A stretch of DNA of 64,000 nucleotides, from positions 1 to 64,000 of the forward strand of contig JAPZTL010000013.1 in NCBI GenBank assembly GCA_027532825.1, in the 5' to 3' direction. The notes below the pieces were generated by a model. The model was not told where the DNA came from. It saw only the letters and a list, made by a program, of their open reading frames with translations, and did no database searches. This stretch comes from Silanimonas sp021297925. GTDB lineage: Bacteria; Pseudomonadota; Gammaproteobacteria; Xanthomonadales; Xanthomonadaceae. Made by a program: the position numbers and the translations under genes. Below, in pieces: positions 47,549-56,988 of the stretch; positions within the stretch are counted from its first letter, which is position 1; each line of letters starts with the position of its first letter.

Positions 47549-50074
47549 TCAGGTGAAGCGTTGGCGCATCAACCTGCTGGCGCGCTGGAACTCCGCTTCG
47601 AGCACGGCCACGGCGACCGCGGGGCGCGAGAGGGTCCCCTCACGAGCGCCGACCTCGATGCGCTTCGCGGCGGCGGACACCGTCATCGCCCCGAGGTTCG
47701 CGCTGGAGGACTTCAGCGTGTGCGCGGGCGCGATCATCCGCTGCAGGTCGTTGGCGGTGACCGCTTCCTCGAGCTGCCGGATGTACTTGGTCGCGTCGAC
47801 GAGGAACATCTCGACCAGATTGCGGAACTCCGCACCCATGACCTCGCGCAGCTCGGCCAGCACTTCGTCGTCGAGCACCGGGGCGCGCGGTGCCGCGGCC
47901 GCCGGCGCTGCCGGGGTGGTCGGGGTGGTCGGGGTGGACGGCGGGGCGGCCGCAGGGCTCGCCATCGGGGAGGGCGGGGCGGGGCGTGTGGGGATCGGGG
48001 TGGGACGTTGCAGCGCCGGGACGACCGGGATCGCGGGGGGCGTGGGCGCGGAAGGGGCCGGTGCCGGGACGGGTGCCGGTGCCGGGACGGGTGCCGGTGC
48101 ACCGGGGCCATGCGCACGCCGGGCTGCCGCACCGCGCTGCAGCCAGCGCTTGAGCATGTCCTCGAGCTGGCCGCGGTCGACCGGTTTGGAGAGGTAGTCG
48201 TCCATGCCGGCGTCGAGGCACTTCTGGCGGTCGCCGGCCATGGCGTTGGCCGTCATGGCGATGATCGGCAGACGCGGCAGGCTTTGGGCCCCTTCGTACT
48301 GGCGCCACTCGCGGGTCGCGCTGTAGCCGTCCTTGACTGGCATCTGGCAGTCCATCAACACGATGTCGAGGTTGCCGGCCGCCATGCGTTCGAGCGCGCG
48401 CTCACCGTCGCCGGCGGATTCGCAGATCAGGTCCATCTGCCCGATCAGCTTCTGGGCGACCAGCAGGTTGACCGGGTTGTCCTCGACCAGCAGCACGCGG
48501 GCGCGGCGGCCGATGGCCGCCTCGGCGAAGGCGCCGACGCTGCTGCCTTGCGGCAGGCGGGAGATCACCTCCTGCGTGGCGGCGTCGGCCCCTGCGAACG
48601 CCGCCGGCTCCTCCCCGGTGGCAGGCACCGGGTCCGGGCTGGGGGGAATCAGCAGGCTGCCGAGCGCGTTGCGGAGGTCCGGGGTGGCGGTCTCGCGCCG
48701 AAGCACGATGACGTCCGGCATTGCGCTGATCTCGGGTGCGGGCACCTCGGCCCCGGCGAGGAAGACGATCTTCAATCCTCCCAGTTCCGGCGAGCGCGAG
48801 AGCGCGCGCTGCAGGACGAGCGCGGCGGAGGCGCCATCGCGGAGGTCGGCCACGAGGGCCTCGATGCCCGTGCTGGCACCGCGCGACGCGGCCGAGCGGA
48901 GTATCTGCAAGGCCTCGGGCGGCGACGTGGCGTAGGACAGGCGGACGCCCCAGCCCTGCATGGTGGCCGTGAGCCGCTCGCGCAGGGCGGCCTCGGGGGT
49001 CATCAGCAGCAGGCGGGCGCCGGAGAGGTCGACGCGCGCGGCCGGCAGGTCCCCCACGGCCTTCAGCAGGGGGATCTCGAACCAGAAGCGCGACCCCTGG
49101 CCCGGCGTGCTGTCCACCCCGATGCGGCCGCCCATCAGCGTGACGATGCGCTTGCAGATCACGAGCCCGAGGCCGGTGCCGCCGTACATGCGGGTGGTCG
49201 ACGCGTCCGCCTGCGAGAACGCGGTGAAGAGCAGCGAGACCTTCTGCGCGGCGATGCCGATGCCGGTGTCCACGACCTCGAAGCGCAGCGGATGGTGAAG
49301 CCGGTCCTCGCCGTTCCTGAGGATGCGCAGCGTGACGCGCCCGCGGTCGGTGAACTTGATGGCGTTGCTCAGCAGGTTGGTGAGGACCTGCCGCAGGCGG
49401 GTGGGGTCGCCGCGAACCGGTAGCCGCACCGCCGGTTCGATCTCGAGGTGGAGCAGGATGCCCTTGGTCTCGGCCTGCTTCGACATCAGGCGGACCACGG
49501 ACTCGGCGACCTCGCGCAGATTGAAGGCCGTGGTTTCGAGGTCGACCTTGTTCGCCTCGAGCTTGGAGTAGTCGAGGATGTCGTCGACGATCCGCAGCAT
49601 CTGCTTGGCGGATCCGTGCGCGGTCCGCAGCAGTTCGCCCTGCTCCGGTGTCAGGCGCGCCGCCAGCAGCATGTCCAGCACCGGCAGGATGCCGTTGAGC
49701 GGCGTCCGGATCTCGTGGCTCATGGTGGCGAGGAACTCGCCCTTGGCCATCATCGCCGCCTCGGTTTGCTTCTTGGCGTCCTTGAGCTCGGACTCGAGGC
49801 GCCGGTGCCGCTCCAGTTCCTGCTGGAGCGTGTCGACCATGTGCTGGTTCTCGGTGGTGAGCCGCTGGTGCTCGGCGAGCAGGTCGCGGGCCTCGCGCAG
49901 GCCGCCGGGGACCGTGAAGGCCGCGCCCACCGTCAGAAGGAACGCGGTGCTGACGATCGCGATGAGGTCGCTGCCAGGCAGCAGGCCAAGCAGGAGGGCT
50001 AGCAGGAGGCCGACCGCGCCGGCAAGCAGCAGCCATCCGGCGAGCAGGCGGTTGGGGATGCGGGGCGGGAGCAC
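47549..50074 (-). CDS. Hybrid sensor histidine kinase, RpfC-like layout (2TM–HisKA–HATPase–REC*–REC–HPt)
   Basis: 841 aa. Two TM segments (10-55), a coiled coil (58-107), HisKA with EFLATMSHEIRTPLNG (His 120), and HATPase_c ending GGTGLGLVICKRIVTLMGG. A degenerate receiver lies at ~350-475 and an intact receiver at ~525-645 (VEDN; Asp 575; Lys 630). A long Pro/Ala linker at 650-735 precedes an HPt with PAHTLKSSSANLG (His 785). It starts at a GTG one base after the REC–REC–EAL gene and probably signals with it. The ligand is unknown and the sensor part is minimal. Confidence 0.92.
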   Translation of the reverse strand: MLPPRIPNRLLAGWLLLAGAVGLLLALLLGLLPGSDLIAIVSTAFLLTVGAAFTVPGGLREARDLLAEHQRLTTENQHMVDTLQQELERHRRLESELKDAKKQTEAAMMAKGEFLATMSHEIRTPLNGILPVLDMLLAARLTPEQGELLRTAHGSAKQMLRIVDDILDYSKLEANKVDLETTAFNLREVAESVVRLMSKQAETKGILLHLEIEPAVRLPVRGDPTRLRQVLTNLLSNAIKFTDRGRVTLRILRNGEDRLHHPLRFEVVDTGIGIAAQKVSLLFTAFSQADASTTRMYGGTGLGLVICKRIVTLMGGRIGVDSTPGQGSRFWFEIPLLKAVGDLPAARVDLSGARLLLMTPEAALRERLTATMQGWGVRLSYATSPPEALQILRSAASRGASTGIEALVADLRDGASAALVLQRALSRSPELGGLKIVFLAGAEVPAPEISAMPDVIVLRRETATPDLRNALGSLLIPPSPDPVPATGEEPAAFAGADAATQEVISRLPQGSSVGAFAEAAIGRRARVLLVEDNPVNLLVAQKLIGQMDLICESAGDGERALERMAAGNLDIVLMDCQMPVKDGYSATREWRQYEGAQSLPRLPIIAMTANAMAGDRQKCLDAGMDDYLSKPVDRGQLEDMLKRWLQRGAAARRAHGPGAPAPVPAPAPVPAPAPSAPTPPAIPVVPALQRPTPIPTRPAPPSPMASPAAAPPSTPTTPTTPAAPAAAAPRAPVLDDEVLAELREVMGAEFRNLVEMFLVDATKYIRQLEEAVTANDLQRMIAPAHTLKSSSANLGAMTVSAAAKRIEVGAREGTLSRPAVAVAVLEAEFQRASRLMRQRFT
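47912..48107. repeat. Short tandem repeats encoding the Pro/Ala linker
   Basis: Three 9-bp CGGGGTGGT-type units at 47912-47938 encode TPTTPTTP on the minus strand. An 18-bp unit starting at 48060 is repeated twice (48060-48077, 48078-48095) and encodes PAPVPA. Length variation of the linker by slippage is plausible. Confidence 0.6.
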
Positions 50075-50075
50075 G

Positions 50076-52859
50076 TCAGAGGATCGCCTGGTTGAAATCG
50101 AAGTCGAGGCTGTCGTTCGCTTGCTGGACGAGGTTGCCCTGCACGAAGTCGACGCCGCTCATCCACAGCGTGGCCGCCGCCTGCGGGTCCTCGACGCCGT
50201 GGCCGATGACCTCGAGGCTGCGGCGGTGCGCCCGGTCGATGATGACCTTCAGCTCGTCGCGGATGACCACCGAGAGCGCGCCGGTGCTGTACTTCGGCGC
50301 CAGCTTGACCAGCGAGAGCGGAAGCTGCTCCAGCAGCGAGTCGACCTCGGGGCCGGGTTCGAACTGCGACAGGCAGAACTGCACGCCATCGGCGACCATG
50401 GCCGAGCAGAAGTCGCGCAGCGTGCCGGTGTGCACGACCGCGTCGGACAGGCGGAGTTCGATCACGAGCGCACTGCCGGGGATGCCCATCGCGCGCAGTT
50501 CGCCGCGCAGCCATTCGGCTTGGCCGCCGTGCGCCAGCGTGTAGGGAGACTGCGTGATGAACAGCGTCATGCCGCCGCCGTTGCGGCGCGCGCCCGCGAT
50601 CCGGGCGATCGCCTCGCGCAACACCCAGCGGTCGATCTCGACGATGAAACCGGAGCGCTCGGCGGCGGGGATCACCTCCGACGCGGTCATCCGGCGGCCG
50701 GTGCTGGTGTCGAGGCGCAGCAGCGTCTGGTAGCGGCTGTCCTCGCCGCCGGCGACCGCGACGATCGGCTGATACAGCAGCGAAAGCCTGCCCTGCGCCA
50801 TCGCCATGCGCATGTCGTCGATCAGCGCGGCCTGCCGGGCGGCCTCTTTGGCGGCCAGCGGTCGGTACAGGTCGGTCCGGTCGGCGCGCTTGCGGGCGGC
50901 ATGCGCGACCTTCTCGACGGCGTTGAGCAGGGCGCCGGCATCGGTGAGCTCCAGCGAGAACGGCGCCACGCCGGCCACGGCCGGCATCATCAGCGCCTGG
51001 TCGCCGAGATGGAACTTGTGCGCGACCAGCGCTTCCCGGAGCTGAACGCCGAGCATCAGCAGTCCTTCGGGATCGAGGTCCGCGTCGAGCACCACGAAGC
51101 CGCCGTCGGCGAACCGGCACAGCATGCGGTCCCCGACCAGCGGCCGCAGCACGTCCAGCGCTTCGACATGCAGCTTCTCGAACTGCGACAGGCCGAGGCG
51201 TTCGCGCAGCTTGGCGATGGTCTCGATCTCGAGGAAGACGACCCCGCCGCCGGCGTGCCCGGCCGTGATCAGCTGGTCGATGTGGGCCATCAAGCGGACG
51301 CGTTCGACGATGCCAGTGCTGGTGCTGGTGCTGGTCCCGGTGCCGTCGACGGCGGGAGGGGCGGTGCCGGTCGACGCGAGGCCGGGGGACGCACCGGCCG
51401 TGGTGCCGACGGGGCCTGCACCGGCCTCGCGTTCACGGCGCTGCTGGACGTCGCGGTAGCGACGCGCCCGGCCCTGGACCGATGCGATCAGGTACTTAGG
51501 TCGGATCGGCTTGGAGAGGAAGTCGTCGCCACCGGCGTCGAGGGCGTTGAAGCGCACCTCCTGGTCCTGCTCGCCGGTCAGGAAGACGATCGGCGTGTGG
51601 GCGAAGGCGTCGCGTTCGCGGATCAGCGCGGTCAGCTCGATGCCGTTCGCCACGGGCATGTTGAAGTCCATCAGGATCAGGTCCGGATGGAAGGCCTCGA
51701 GGGCGTCGAGGACGTCGAGCGCATCCAGCACGATTCGCGTCTGCATGCCGGCGTTGCGGAGGATGCCTTCGGCGAACAGCGCCTGGGCGCGGTCGTCCTC
51801 GACGATCAGGATGCGGAACGACGCCTCGGTGGTGTTGAACAGGTCGTGCAGGCGGTTGGCGATGTCGCCGCCGCCGTGCGGTCGCACCAGCACCGCGTCG
51901 ACGCCGGCGCGGCGCGCGGCGAGCCGCGCCATCACGTCGTCGCTGTCGGTCACCAGCGCCATGCGCACCGGCTGGTTGGCGCGGGCACGCACCGGGGCCA
52001 TCGCCTCGCCGATCGCGTCGATGGCCGGCGCGTGCATGCGGTCGATCAGCACCACGTCCGCGGGAAGCGCGCCACACAACTCCACCAGCTCGTCGAGGGC
52101 GGTCAGCGCATCGACCTCGAACCCGCGGGCGCGCAGTTCGGCGGCGAGGGCTTCGGCCTCCGGGCCCTCGTCGGTGAGCAGGTAGAGCCGCAGGGGCGCC
52201 GTCATGGGCAGCGGTCCATTGCCAGGATCGAAGAGGTCCAGTGTAGACGTCGGCTGGGCCGGTGCCTGTGGGCGCAGGGAACCATGTCCGCGTTCGATGA
52301 CGTCCAGTGCAGGCGGCGGCGCGGCCGGCACCTGGGCGGGCAGAGGCCCGGGGCCGGGCTCCACGGTGCCCGGCTGCGGCTGCGGGGCCGGGGCGAGCAG
52401 CGGAATGCGCTGGGCCGGCGCGGCATCGGCCCCCCAGCGGCGCCAGAACCCGATCGGCAAGGCCTCCGCCCGCGGCGGGTTGGGCAGTAGGGTCCACTGG
52501 CGGGGCGCCTCGGCGCCGGTGGCCGCGGGCAGCTGGTCGATCAGCGTCTCGAAGAGGGCGCTCAGCCGCGCGCCCAACACCGGGTCGGGCAAGACCTGCT
52601 TTTCAAGCGGCTGGGCCAAGGTGTCCGCCACTTGGAGCACGGTGCCGACGGCGGCCTCGCGGCCGAGCAGGCGGAGCCCCCGGGCGAGCGGGCCGAGCTC
52701 CTCGCGCATCTGCGCCACCAGGTTGATGTCCCAGCCCGAACGCCGGCACAGCCGCACGCGCTGTTCGAGGCGCCTGCAGCGGCGACGGAGCAGGGGAACA
52801 AGTTCGTCGTGCGGGACGACGGCCTCGTTGTCGGGAGCGGGGGCGGGGAAGGCGGACAC
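50076..52859 (-). CDS. REC–REC–GGDEF-like–EAL-like protein with degenerate output domains
   Basis: 927 aa from a GTG start. N-terminal helices and a Pro-rich stretch precede REC1 (221-341; Asp in VLIDRMH, but Arg instead of the conserved Lys) and an intact REC2 (348-470; Asp 398, Lys 450). A GGDEF-like domain follows with ADGGF for GGDEF, then an EAL-like domain (680-925). In the EAL domain the key motifs are altered: YQTLLRL for EALLR, LSQFEPG for DDFGTG, VKLAPKY for KxD, GHGVED for EGVE. It is therefore probably not a cyclase or phosphodiesterase but a c-di-GMP binder or scaffold, like FimX. It is upstream of and almost abutting the hybrid kinase. Confidence 0.87.
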   Translation of the reverse strand: MSAFPAPAPDNEAVVPHDELVPLLRRRCRRLEQRVRLCRRSGWDINLVAQMREELGPLARGLRLLGREAAVGTVLQVADTLAQPLEKQVLPDPVLGARLSALFETLIDQLPAATGAEAPRQWTLLPNPPRAEALPIGFWRRWGADAAPAQRIPLLAPAPQPQPGTVEPGPGPLPAQVPAAPPPALDVIERGHGSLRPQAPAQPTSTLDLFDPGNGPLPMTAPLRLYLLTDEGPEAEALAAELRARGFEVDALTALDELVELCGALPADVVLIDRMHAPAIDAIGEAMAPVRARANQPVRMALVTDSDDVMARLAARRAGVDAVLVRPHGGGDIANRLHDLFNTTEASFRILIVEDDRAQALFAEGILRNAGMQTRIVLDALDVLDALEAFHPDLILMDFNMPVANGIELTALIRERDAFAHTPIVFLTGEQDQEVRFNALDAGGDDFLSKPIRPKYLIASVQGRARRYRDVQQRREREAGAGPVGTTAGASPGLASTGTAPPAVDGTGTSTSTSTGIVERVRLMAHIDQLITAGHAGGGVVFLEIETIAKLRERLGLSQFEKLHVEALDVLRPLVGDRMLCRFADGGFVVLDADLDPEGLLMLGVQLREALVAHKFHLGDQALMMPAVAGVAPFSLELTDAGALLNAVEKVAHAARKRADRTDLYRPLAAKEAARQAALIDDMRMAMAQGRLSLLYQPIVAVAGGEDSRYQTLLRLDTSTGRRMTASEVIPAAERSGFIVEIDRWVLREAIARIAGARRNGGGMTLFITQSPYTLAHGGQAEWLRGELRAMGIPGSALVIELRLSDAVVHTGTLRDFCSAMVADGVQFCLSQFEPGPEVDSLLEQLPLSLVKLAPKYSTGALSVVIRDELKVIIDRAHRRSLEVIGHGVEDPQAAATLWMSGVDFVQGNLVQQANDSLDFDFNQAIL

Positions 52860-52932
52860 AGCGGGGTCTTTGGGGTGGCCGGGGGATTGTCCGGCCCGCG
52901 TCGGCTCAACGACAACGAGGGTTCACCGCAAT

Positions 52933-53526
52933 TCACACTTGTGATGCCGATAACGGTTTCCGGGCCCGGCGTGTGCTCCACAGCCCCCAGAGATGCCACC
53001 CGACGTAGGCCGCCAGCGCGAGGGTGCCGAGCATCACCGTGGCCGCCACCACCGGCGCGAACAGTGCGAGGCCGAGGCCGCCGACGACCGCCGCGTCCTC
53101 GGTGCCCGAGGCCACCCAGTTGGACACCGGCTCCGGCGATGCGTTGATGGCGACCCGCGCGCCGCTCTTCACGCTGTGGGTGGCGAGGGCCGCCGCGCCG
53201 CCGGCCAAGGCGGCCACTGCGCTCCATTCGCCCGTGGGCGAGAACGCCGCCGAGGCGAGGAAGGCGCCGACCGGCACGCGGGCCAGCGTGTTCACGAGGT
53301 CCCACGCCGAATCGACGCCGGGGATCTTGTCGGCGGCGAACTCGACGAGGGCCAGCGCGCCGGCCGTGCCCAGCACCCAGGGCGAGGTCACGACCTCGAG
53401 CCCGGCCGGCACCGGCATCCACCCGAGCAGCGCGGCCACGCCGACGCCGAACACCGTCAGGTACGCGCGCACTCCCGCCAGGCAGGCGAGGGCGAGGCCA
53501 AGGGCGAACAGCGGGGCGTCAGTCAT
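52933..53526 (-). CDS. DUF4126 membrane protein
   Basis: 197 aa. About five hydrophobic segments; LACLAGVRAYLTVFGVGVAALLGW and FAADKIPGVDSAWDLVNTLARVPVGAFLASAAF are typical of DUF4126. The function is unknown. GGGAG precedes the ATG. Confidence 0.85.
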   Translation of the reverse strand: MTDAPLFALGLALACLAGVRAYLTVFGVGVAALLGWMPVPAGLEVVTSPWVLGTAGALALVEFAADKIPGVDSAWDLVNTLARVPVGAFLASAAFSPTGEWSAVAALAGGAAALATHSVKSGARVAINASPEPVSNWVASGTEDAAVVGGLGLALFAPVVAATVMLGTLALAAYVGWHLWGLWSTRRARKPLSASQV

Positions 53527-53625
53527 GGGGGCACTCCCTCAAGGATCGAGTCGAGTATGGCGCCCATGGCTTGACCCTGCCTGAAACCCGGGGCTATACC
53601 GGTCGCCCCGTCCCGGAGCCCGAGC

Positions 53626-54348
53626 GTGGCCGATCCCCGTCCCGACGACAGCGCGTTCGTGGTGGTCCAGCGTCGCCCCGGCGACCGCTGGCGCCGCTGG
53701 GCGGTGTGGCTGGGCTGGCCGCTGAGCCTGCTGGTCCTCGGCGCGTGGATGCAGTACCGCGCGGGCCCAGGCGTCGTGGCCGTGCGCGAGGCCCATGGGG
53801 CGTTGATGGAGCGCCACGCCCTGCTGGTGGCGGAGCTCGCGGCGCAGAAGCAGCAGGCCGCGACCGCGTCCCGTTCCGACCAGATCAGCCGCGCCGCCAA
53901 CCTGGAGCTGCAGCAGACCCTCGCCGAACGCGACGAGGAGATCGCCGGCCTGCGCGCCGACGTCCAGTTCTACGAGCGGCTGGTGGGGGCCACCGGGCAG
54001 CGCCGCGGCCTCGGCGTCCATGAGGCCGCGTTCCGGCCCGAGGCCGGCGGCAGCTGGCGCTACGCGCTCACCCTCACCCAGAACCTCAACCGCGGTGCGA
54101 TCAGCGCCGGTCGCATGCGTTTCGCCGTCGAGGGCGTGTCCGCCGGCGCCCTCCGCACGATCGACTGGCCCGACCTGCGGCAGGTGCCGGGAGACACGGG
54201 ACAGGCATACTCGTTCCGCTATTTCCAGAAGCTCGAGGGCAGCATCGTGCTGCCGGCGGGCTTCACCCCCCAGCGCGTCCGCGTGACCCTCGACGGGGGC
54301 GGCGGCGCCATCGAATCGACCGTGCCGTGGACCGCGGCCGCGGACTGA
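53626..54348 (+). CDS. DUF6776-like single-pass membrane protein
   Basis: 240 aa from GTG. One TM segment (27-44: WAVWLGWPLSLLVLGAWM), a coiled coil (~58-120: RHALLVAELAAQKQ…AERDEEIAGLRADVQFYERLVG), and a C-terminal beta-rich domain (YALTLTQNLNRGAISAGRMRFAVEG, FRYFQKLEGSIVLPAGFTPQRVRVTL). The family recurs just before bactofilin genes in this group, and a 13-bp gap to bactofilin suggests an operon. The function is unknown; an envelope role is inferred. Confidence 0.8.
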   Translation: MADPRPDDSAFVVVQRRPGDRWRRWAVWLGWPLSLLVLGAWMQYRAGPGVVAVREAHGALMERHALLVAELAAQKQQAATASRSDQISRAANLELQQTLAERDEEIAGLRADVQFYERLVGATGQRRGLGVHEAAFRPEAGGSWRYALTLTQNLNRGAISAGRMRFAVEGVSAGALRTIDWPDLRQVPGDTGQAYSFRYFQKLEGSIVLPAGFTPQRVRVTLDGGGGAIESTVPWTAAAD

Positions 54349-54361
54349 CCGGAGGACTCCC

Positions 54362-54790
54362 ATGATCGGACTTGGACGGGCGAAGGCCCCGGCTTCCCGC
54401 CCCGGCGGTGCGGTCGACACGCTGATCGGCCCCGACGTGGTGCTGCGCGGCGACCTGACGTTCTCGGGCGGCCTGTACCTCGAGGGCACGCTGTTTGGCA
54501 CCGCGCGGGCCGAGGACGGCGCCGCCGCCCACCTCACCATCGCGCCGCGCGGCCGGGTGGAGGGCGAGGTCCACGCCCCGGTCGTCGTGGTCCACGGCAC
54601 CGTGGTCGGCGACATCCACGCCAGCGAGCGCCTCGAGCTCGGCCCCGGCGCCCGCATCGAAGGCAGCCTCCATTACGCCGTCGTGCAGATGGCCGCCGGG
54701 GCGATGGTGACCGGCCGGCTCGTCCATCGACCGAAGGCGGCCGCCGCGCCGGCGATGCCGGTCCGGCCCCGCGAGGCGACGCCGGCCTGA
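54362..54790 (+). CDS. Bactofilin
   Basis: 142 aa. The central DUF583 beta-helix (IGPDVVLRGDLTFSGGLYLEGTLFG, LTIAPRGRVEGEVHAPVVVVHGTVVGDIHASERLELGPGARIEGSLHY) is flanked by short disordered, Pro/Ala-rich ends. Bactofilins polymerise without nucleotide and scaffold cell-wall enzymes. GGAGG is 7 bp before the ATG. Confidence 0.93.
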   Translation: MIGLGRAKAPASRPGGAVDTLIGPDVVLRGDLTFSGGLYLEGTLFGTARAEDGAAAHLTIAPRGRVEGEVHAPVVVVHGTVVGDIHASERLELGPGARIEGSLHYAVVQMAAGAMVTGRLVHRPKAAAAPAMPVRPREATPA

Positions 54791-54837
54791 CGGCCGGCAT
54801 GCTTGAATCCGGCTTCCATCGACGCCAACTGAGCCCC

Positions 54838-55194
54838 ATGGACACGCCCACCTACCAGGACCTCGAGGCCCCGATCGGCTTCTCGCCGGCCGCCGCCGCG
54901 AAGGTCGCGCGCCTGATCGCCGACGAGGGCAACCCCGCGCTCAGCCTGCGGGTGTTCATCACCGGCGGGGGCTGCTCGGGCTTCCAGTACGGGTTCGAGT
55001 TCGACGAGGCGCGCGGCGAGGACGACCTCGCGGTGCAGCGGGACGGCGTCACCCTGCTCGTCGACCCGCTGAGCCTGCAGTACCTGATGGGCGCCGAGGT
55101 CGACTACCGCGAGAGCCTGACGGGTTCCCAGTTCGTCATCCGCAATCCGAACGCCAAGACCACCTGCGGCTGCGGCAGCAGCTTCTCCGTGTGA
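54838..55194 (+). CDS. erpA: Iron–sulfur cluster insertion protein ErpA
   Basis: 118-aa A-type carrier. LRVFITGGGCSGFQYGFEFDE and CGCGSSFSV hold the three Cys ligands. GFSPAAAAKVARLIADEGN is the conserved N-terminus. It delivers [4Fe-4S] clusters, including to IspG/IspH. The start at 54838 fits family length; nudC starts in its stop (GTGA). Confidence 0.95.
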   Translation: MDTPTYQDLEAPIGFSPAAAAKVARLIADEGNPALSLRVFITGGGCSGFQYGFEFDEARGEDDLAVQRDGVTLLVDPLSLQYLMGAEVDYRESLTGSQFVIRNPNAKTTCGCGSSFSV

Positions 55195-56081
55195 GCCTCG
55201 CCGGGTTCGCCTTCGCCGAAGGCGGCTTCGATCGCGCGGCGCACCTGCGCGATGACGTGGAAGCCCTCGACCGCCTGTGGCTGGTCGCCCGGGTCCTGAG
55301 GCTCGATGGCGAATCCCGCGCCCACGAGGGGCCGGACTGGACGGCGTGGCCGCGTGGCGCGGACCTCAGCGACGGACGTCCCGCCGAGGCCCTGTTCCTC
55401 GGCCTCGTCGACGGCCATCCCTGCTTCGCGCTGGAGCGGCCCGCGGAGGGTGCGCGCTCCACGGACCTGCGCCGCGCCGGCATGGCGTGGCCGGCGCGGG
55501 AGGCCGCCCTGTTCGCCGCGGCCGCCGGCGTGCTCAACGGTGCCCGGCGGCAACGTCATTGCGGTGGCTGTGGTGGTGCCGTCGAGGTCCGCCAAGCCGG
55601 CTGGTCGCGGCGCTGTCCGACCTGCGGCCTCGAGGCCTACCCGCGGACGGACCCGGCCATCATCGTCGCCGTCGGCTCGGGCGATCGCCTGCTGCTCGGC
55701 CGGCAGGCCCGCTGGCCGGCCGGCCGCTGGTCGGTCGTCGCCGGTTTCGTCGAGCCGGGCGAAACGTTGGCGCAGGCCGTGGTGCGGGAGGTTCGCGAAG
55801 AGACGGGGGTCGCCGTCCACGCGGTCCGCTACGCCGGGGACCAGCCGTGGCCCTTCCCCGGCGCCCTGATGCTCGGCTTCTTCGCCGACGCCGATCCCGA
55901 CGCCCCGGATCCCGTCGCCGGCGAGGAGCTCGAGGCGGCGGCCTGGTTCGACCGCGACGCCGTCCTCGCCGGTCTCGCGGCCAGCGACGCCCCGGAGGGG
56001 TCGTCGCCGCCGCGGCTGGCTTTCTCGCCGCGCGTGTCGATCGCCCGGGCGCTGATCGAAGCCTGGGCCCACGGGCGCTAG
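55191..56081 (+). CDS. nudC: NAD-capped RNA / NADH pyrophosphatase
   Basis: 296 aa. Zinc ribbon HCGGCGG…RRCPTCGLEAYPRTDPAIIVAV, Nudix box GFVEPGETLAQAVVREVREETGV, and the NudC-specific DQPWPFPGALMLGF (usually SQPWPFPxS). It cleaves NADH and removes NAD caps from RNA 5' ends. The GTG start is coupled to erpA. Confidence 0.93.
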   Translation: MSLAGFAFAEGGFDRAAHLRDDVEALDRLWLVARVLRLDGESRAHEGPDWTAWPRGADLSDGRPAEALFLGLVDGHPCFALERPAEGARSTDLRRAGMAWPAREAALFAAAAGVLNGARRQRHCGGCGGAVEVRQAGWSRRCPTCGLEAYPRTDPAIIVAVGSGDRLLLGRQARWPAGRWSVVAGFVEPGETLAQAVVREVREETGVAVHAVRYAGDQPWPFPGALMLGFFADADPDAPDPVAGEELEAAAWFDRDAVLAGLAASDAPEGSSPPRLAFSPRVSIARALIEAWAHGR

Positions 56082-56111
56082 ACTGACCGCCCGCCACGGT
56101 TCCCGTCGCCG

Positions 56112-56984
56112 ATGTCCACGACGCTCGTCGCCGTCCTCGTCACCCTGCTCGTCGGCCACTTCGCCGGCCCCCTGCTGGCCCTGCGCCATTACGACTGGTT
56201 CGTCGGCCTGGTCGGTGCCGTCGCCGGCCGGGAGGCGACGCCGCGCGCCGGCGCCCTGTGGGCCGCGCTCGCCATCCCGTTGCTTCCGCTCGCCGTGCTG
56301 CAGTGGTTCTGGTGGGGCTGGGCGTGGGGCCTGCCCGCGCTGCTGCTTGGCATCGTCGTCCTGTTCTACGCCTGGGGGCCGCGCGACCTCGACCAGGACG
56401 TCGAGGCGATCATCGAGGCCGAAGGGCCGCAGGCCCGCCGCGACGCCGCGGCCCACCTGTTCCCGTTCCGCGATGACGTCCGCTGCGACGGCGGCCCCCT
56501 CGTCGAGGCGGTGTTCCGCTGTGCGCTGTGGCGCTGGTTCGGTCCCCTGTTCTGGTTCCTCGTCCTGGGGCCGGTCGGTGCGCTCGGTTACCGGCTGGTC
56601 GCGCTGTCCGCGCAGGGCGAGGCGCGGCGCCGGCTGGGCGAGGCGCAGGGCCGCACGGCGGCGACGCTGTTGGGCGTGCTCGACTGGCCGGTGGCGCAGC
56701 TGATGACGCTGACGCTGGCCCTGGCCGCGGACTTCGATGCGGTCATCCAGGCCTGGCGCCAGTGGCATGCCGACGGCGTCCGGCTCGGCCTCGGCCACCT
56801 CGAAGCCGCCGCGCGCGCCAGCGTCGCCGTCGAACTGGCCGAGGACGCGCTGGATGCCGACGACGGCCCGGCGCAGGCGCCGGCCCTGCTCGAGCTACGC
56901 GACGCCATGAGCCTGGCGTGGCGCATCCTCGTGATCTGGCTCGGCGTGATGGCCCTGTTCGTGGTCGCCGGCTTCGTCGGCTGA
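56112..56984 (+). CDS. ampE: AmpE-like regulatory signalling membrane protein
   Basis: 290 aa. YAWGPRDLDQDVEAIIEAEG and VEAVFRCALWRWFGPLFWFLVLGPVGALGYRLVALSA are AmpE/CbiB-type signatures. Four or five TM segments. AmpE is linked to AmpD and beta-lactam sensing in enterobacteria; no ampD is adjacent here, so the role is inferred from family only. Confidence 0.85.
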   Translation: MSTTLVAVLVTLLVGHFAGPLLALRHYDWFVGLVGAVAGREATPRAGALWAALAIPLLPLAVLQWFWWGWAWGLPALLLGIVVLFYAWGPRDLDQDVEAIIEAEGPQARRDAAAHLFPFRDDVRCDGGPLVEAVFRCALWRWFGPLFWFLVLGPVGALGYRLVALSAQGEARRRLGEAQGRTAATLLGVLDWPVAQLMTLTLALAADFDAVIQAWRQWHADGVRLGLGHLEAAARASVAVELAEDALDADDGPAQAPALLELRDAMSLAWRILVIWLGVMALFVVAGFVG

Positions 56985-56988
56985 TCGA

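Noticed and set aside
49578..52490. Long plus-strand frame opposite the kinase and REC–REC gene pair
   Set aside because: No recognisable domain; the minus strand carries HisKA, HATPase, REC and HPt motifs in frame.
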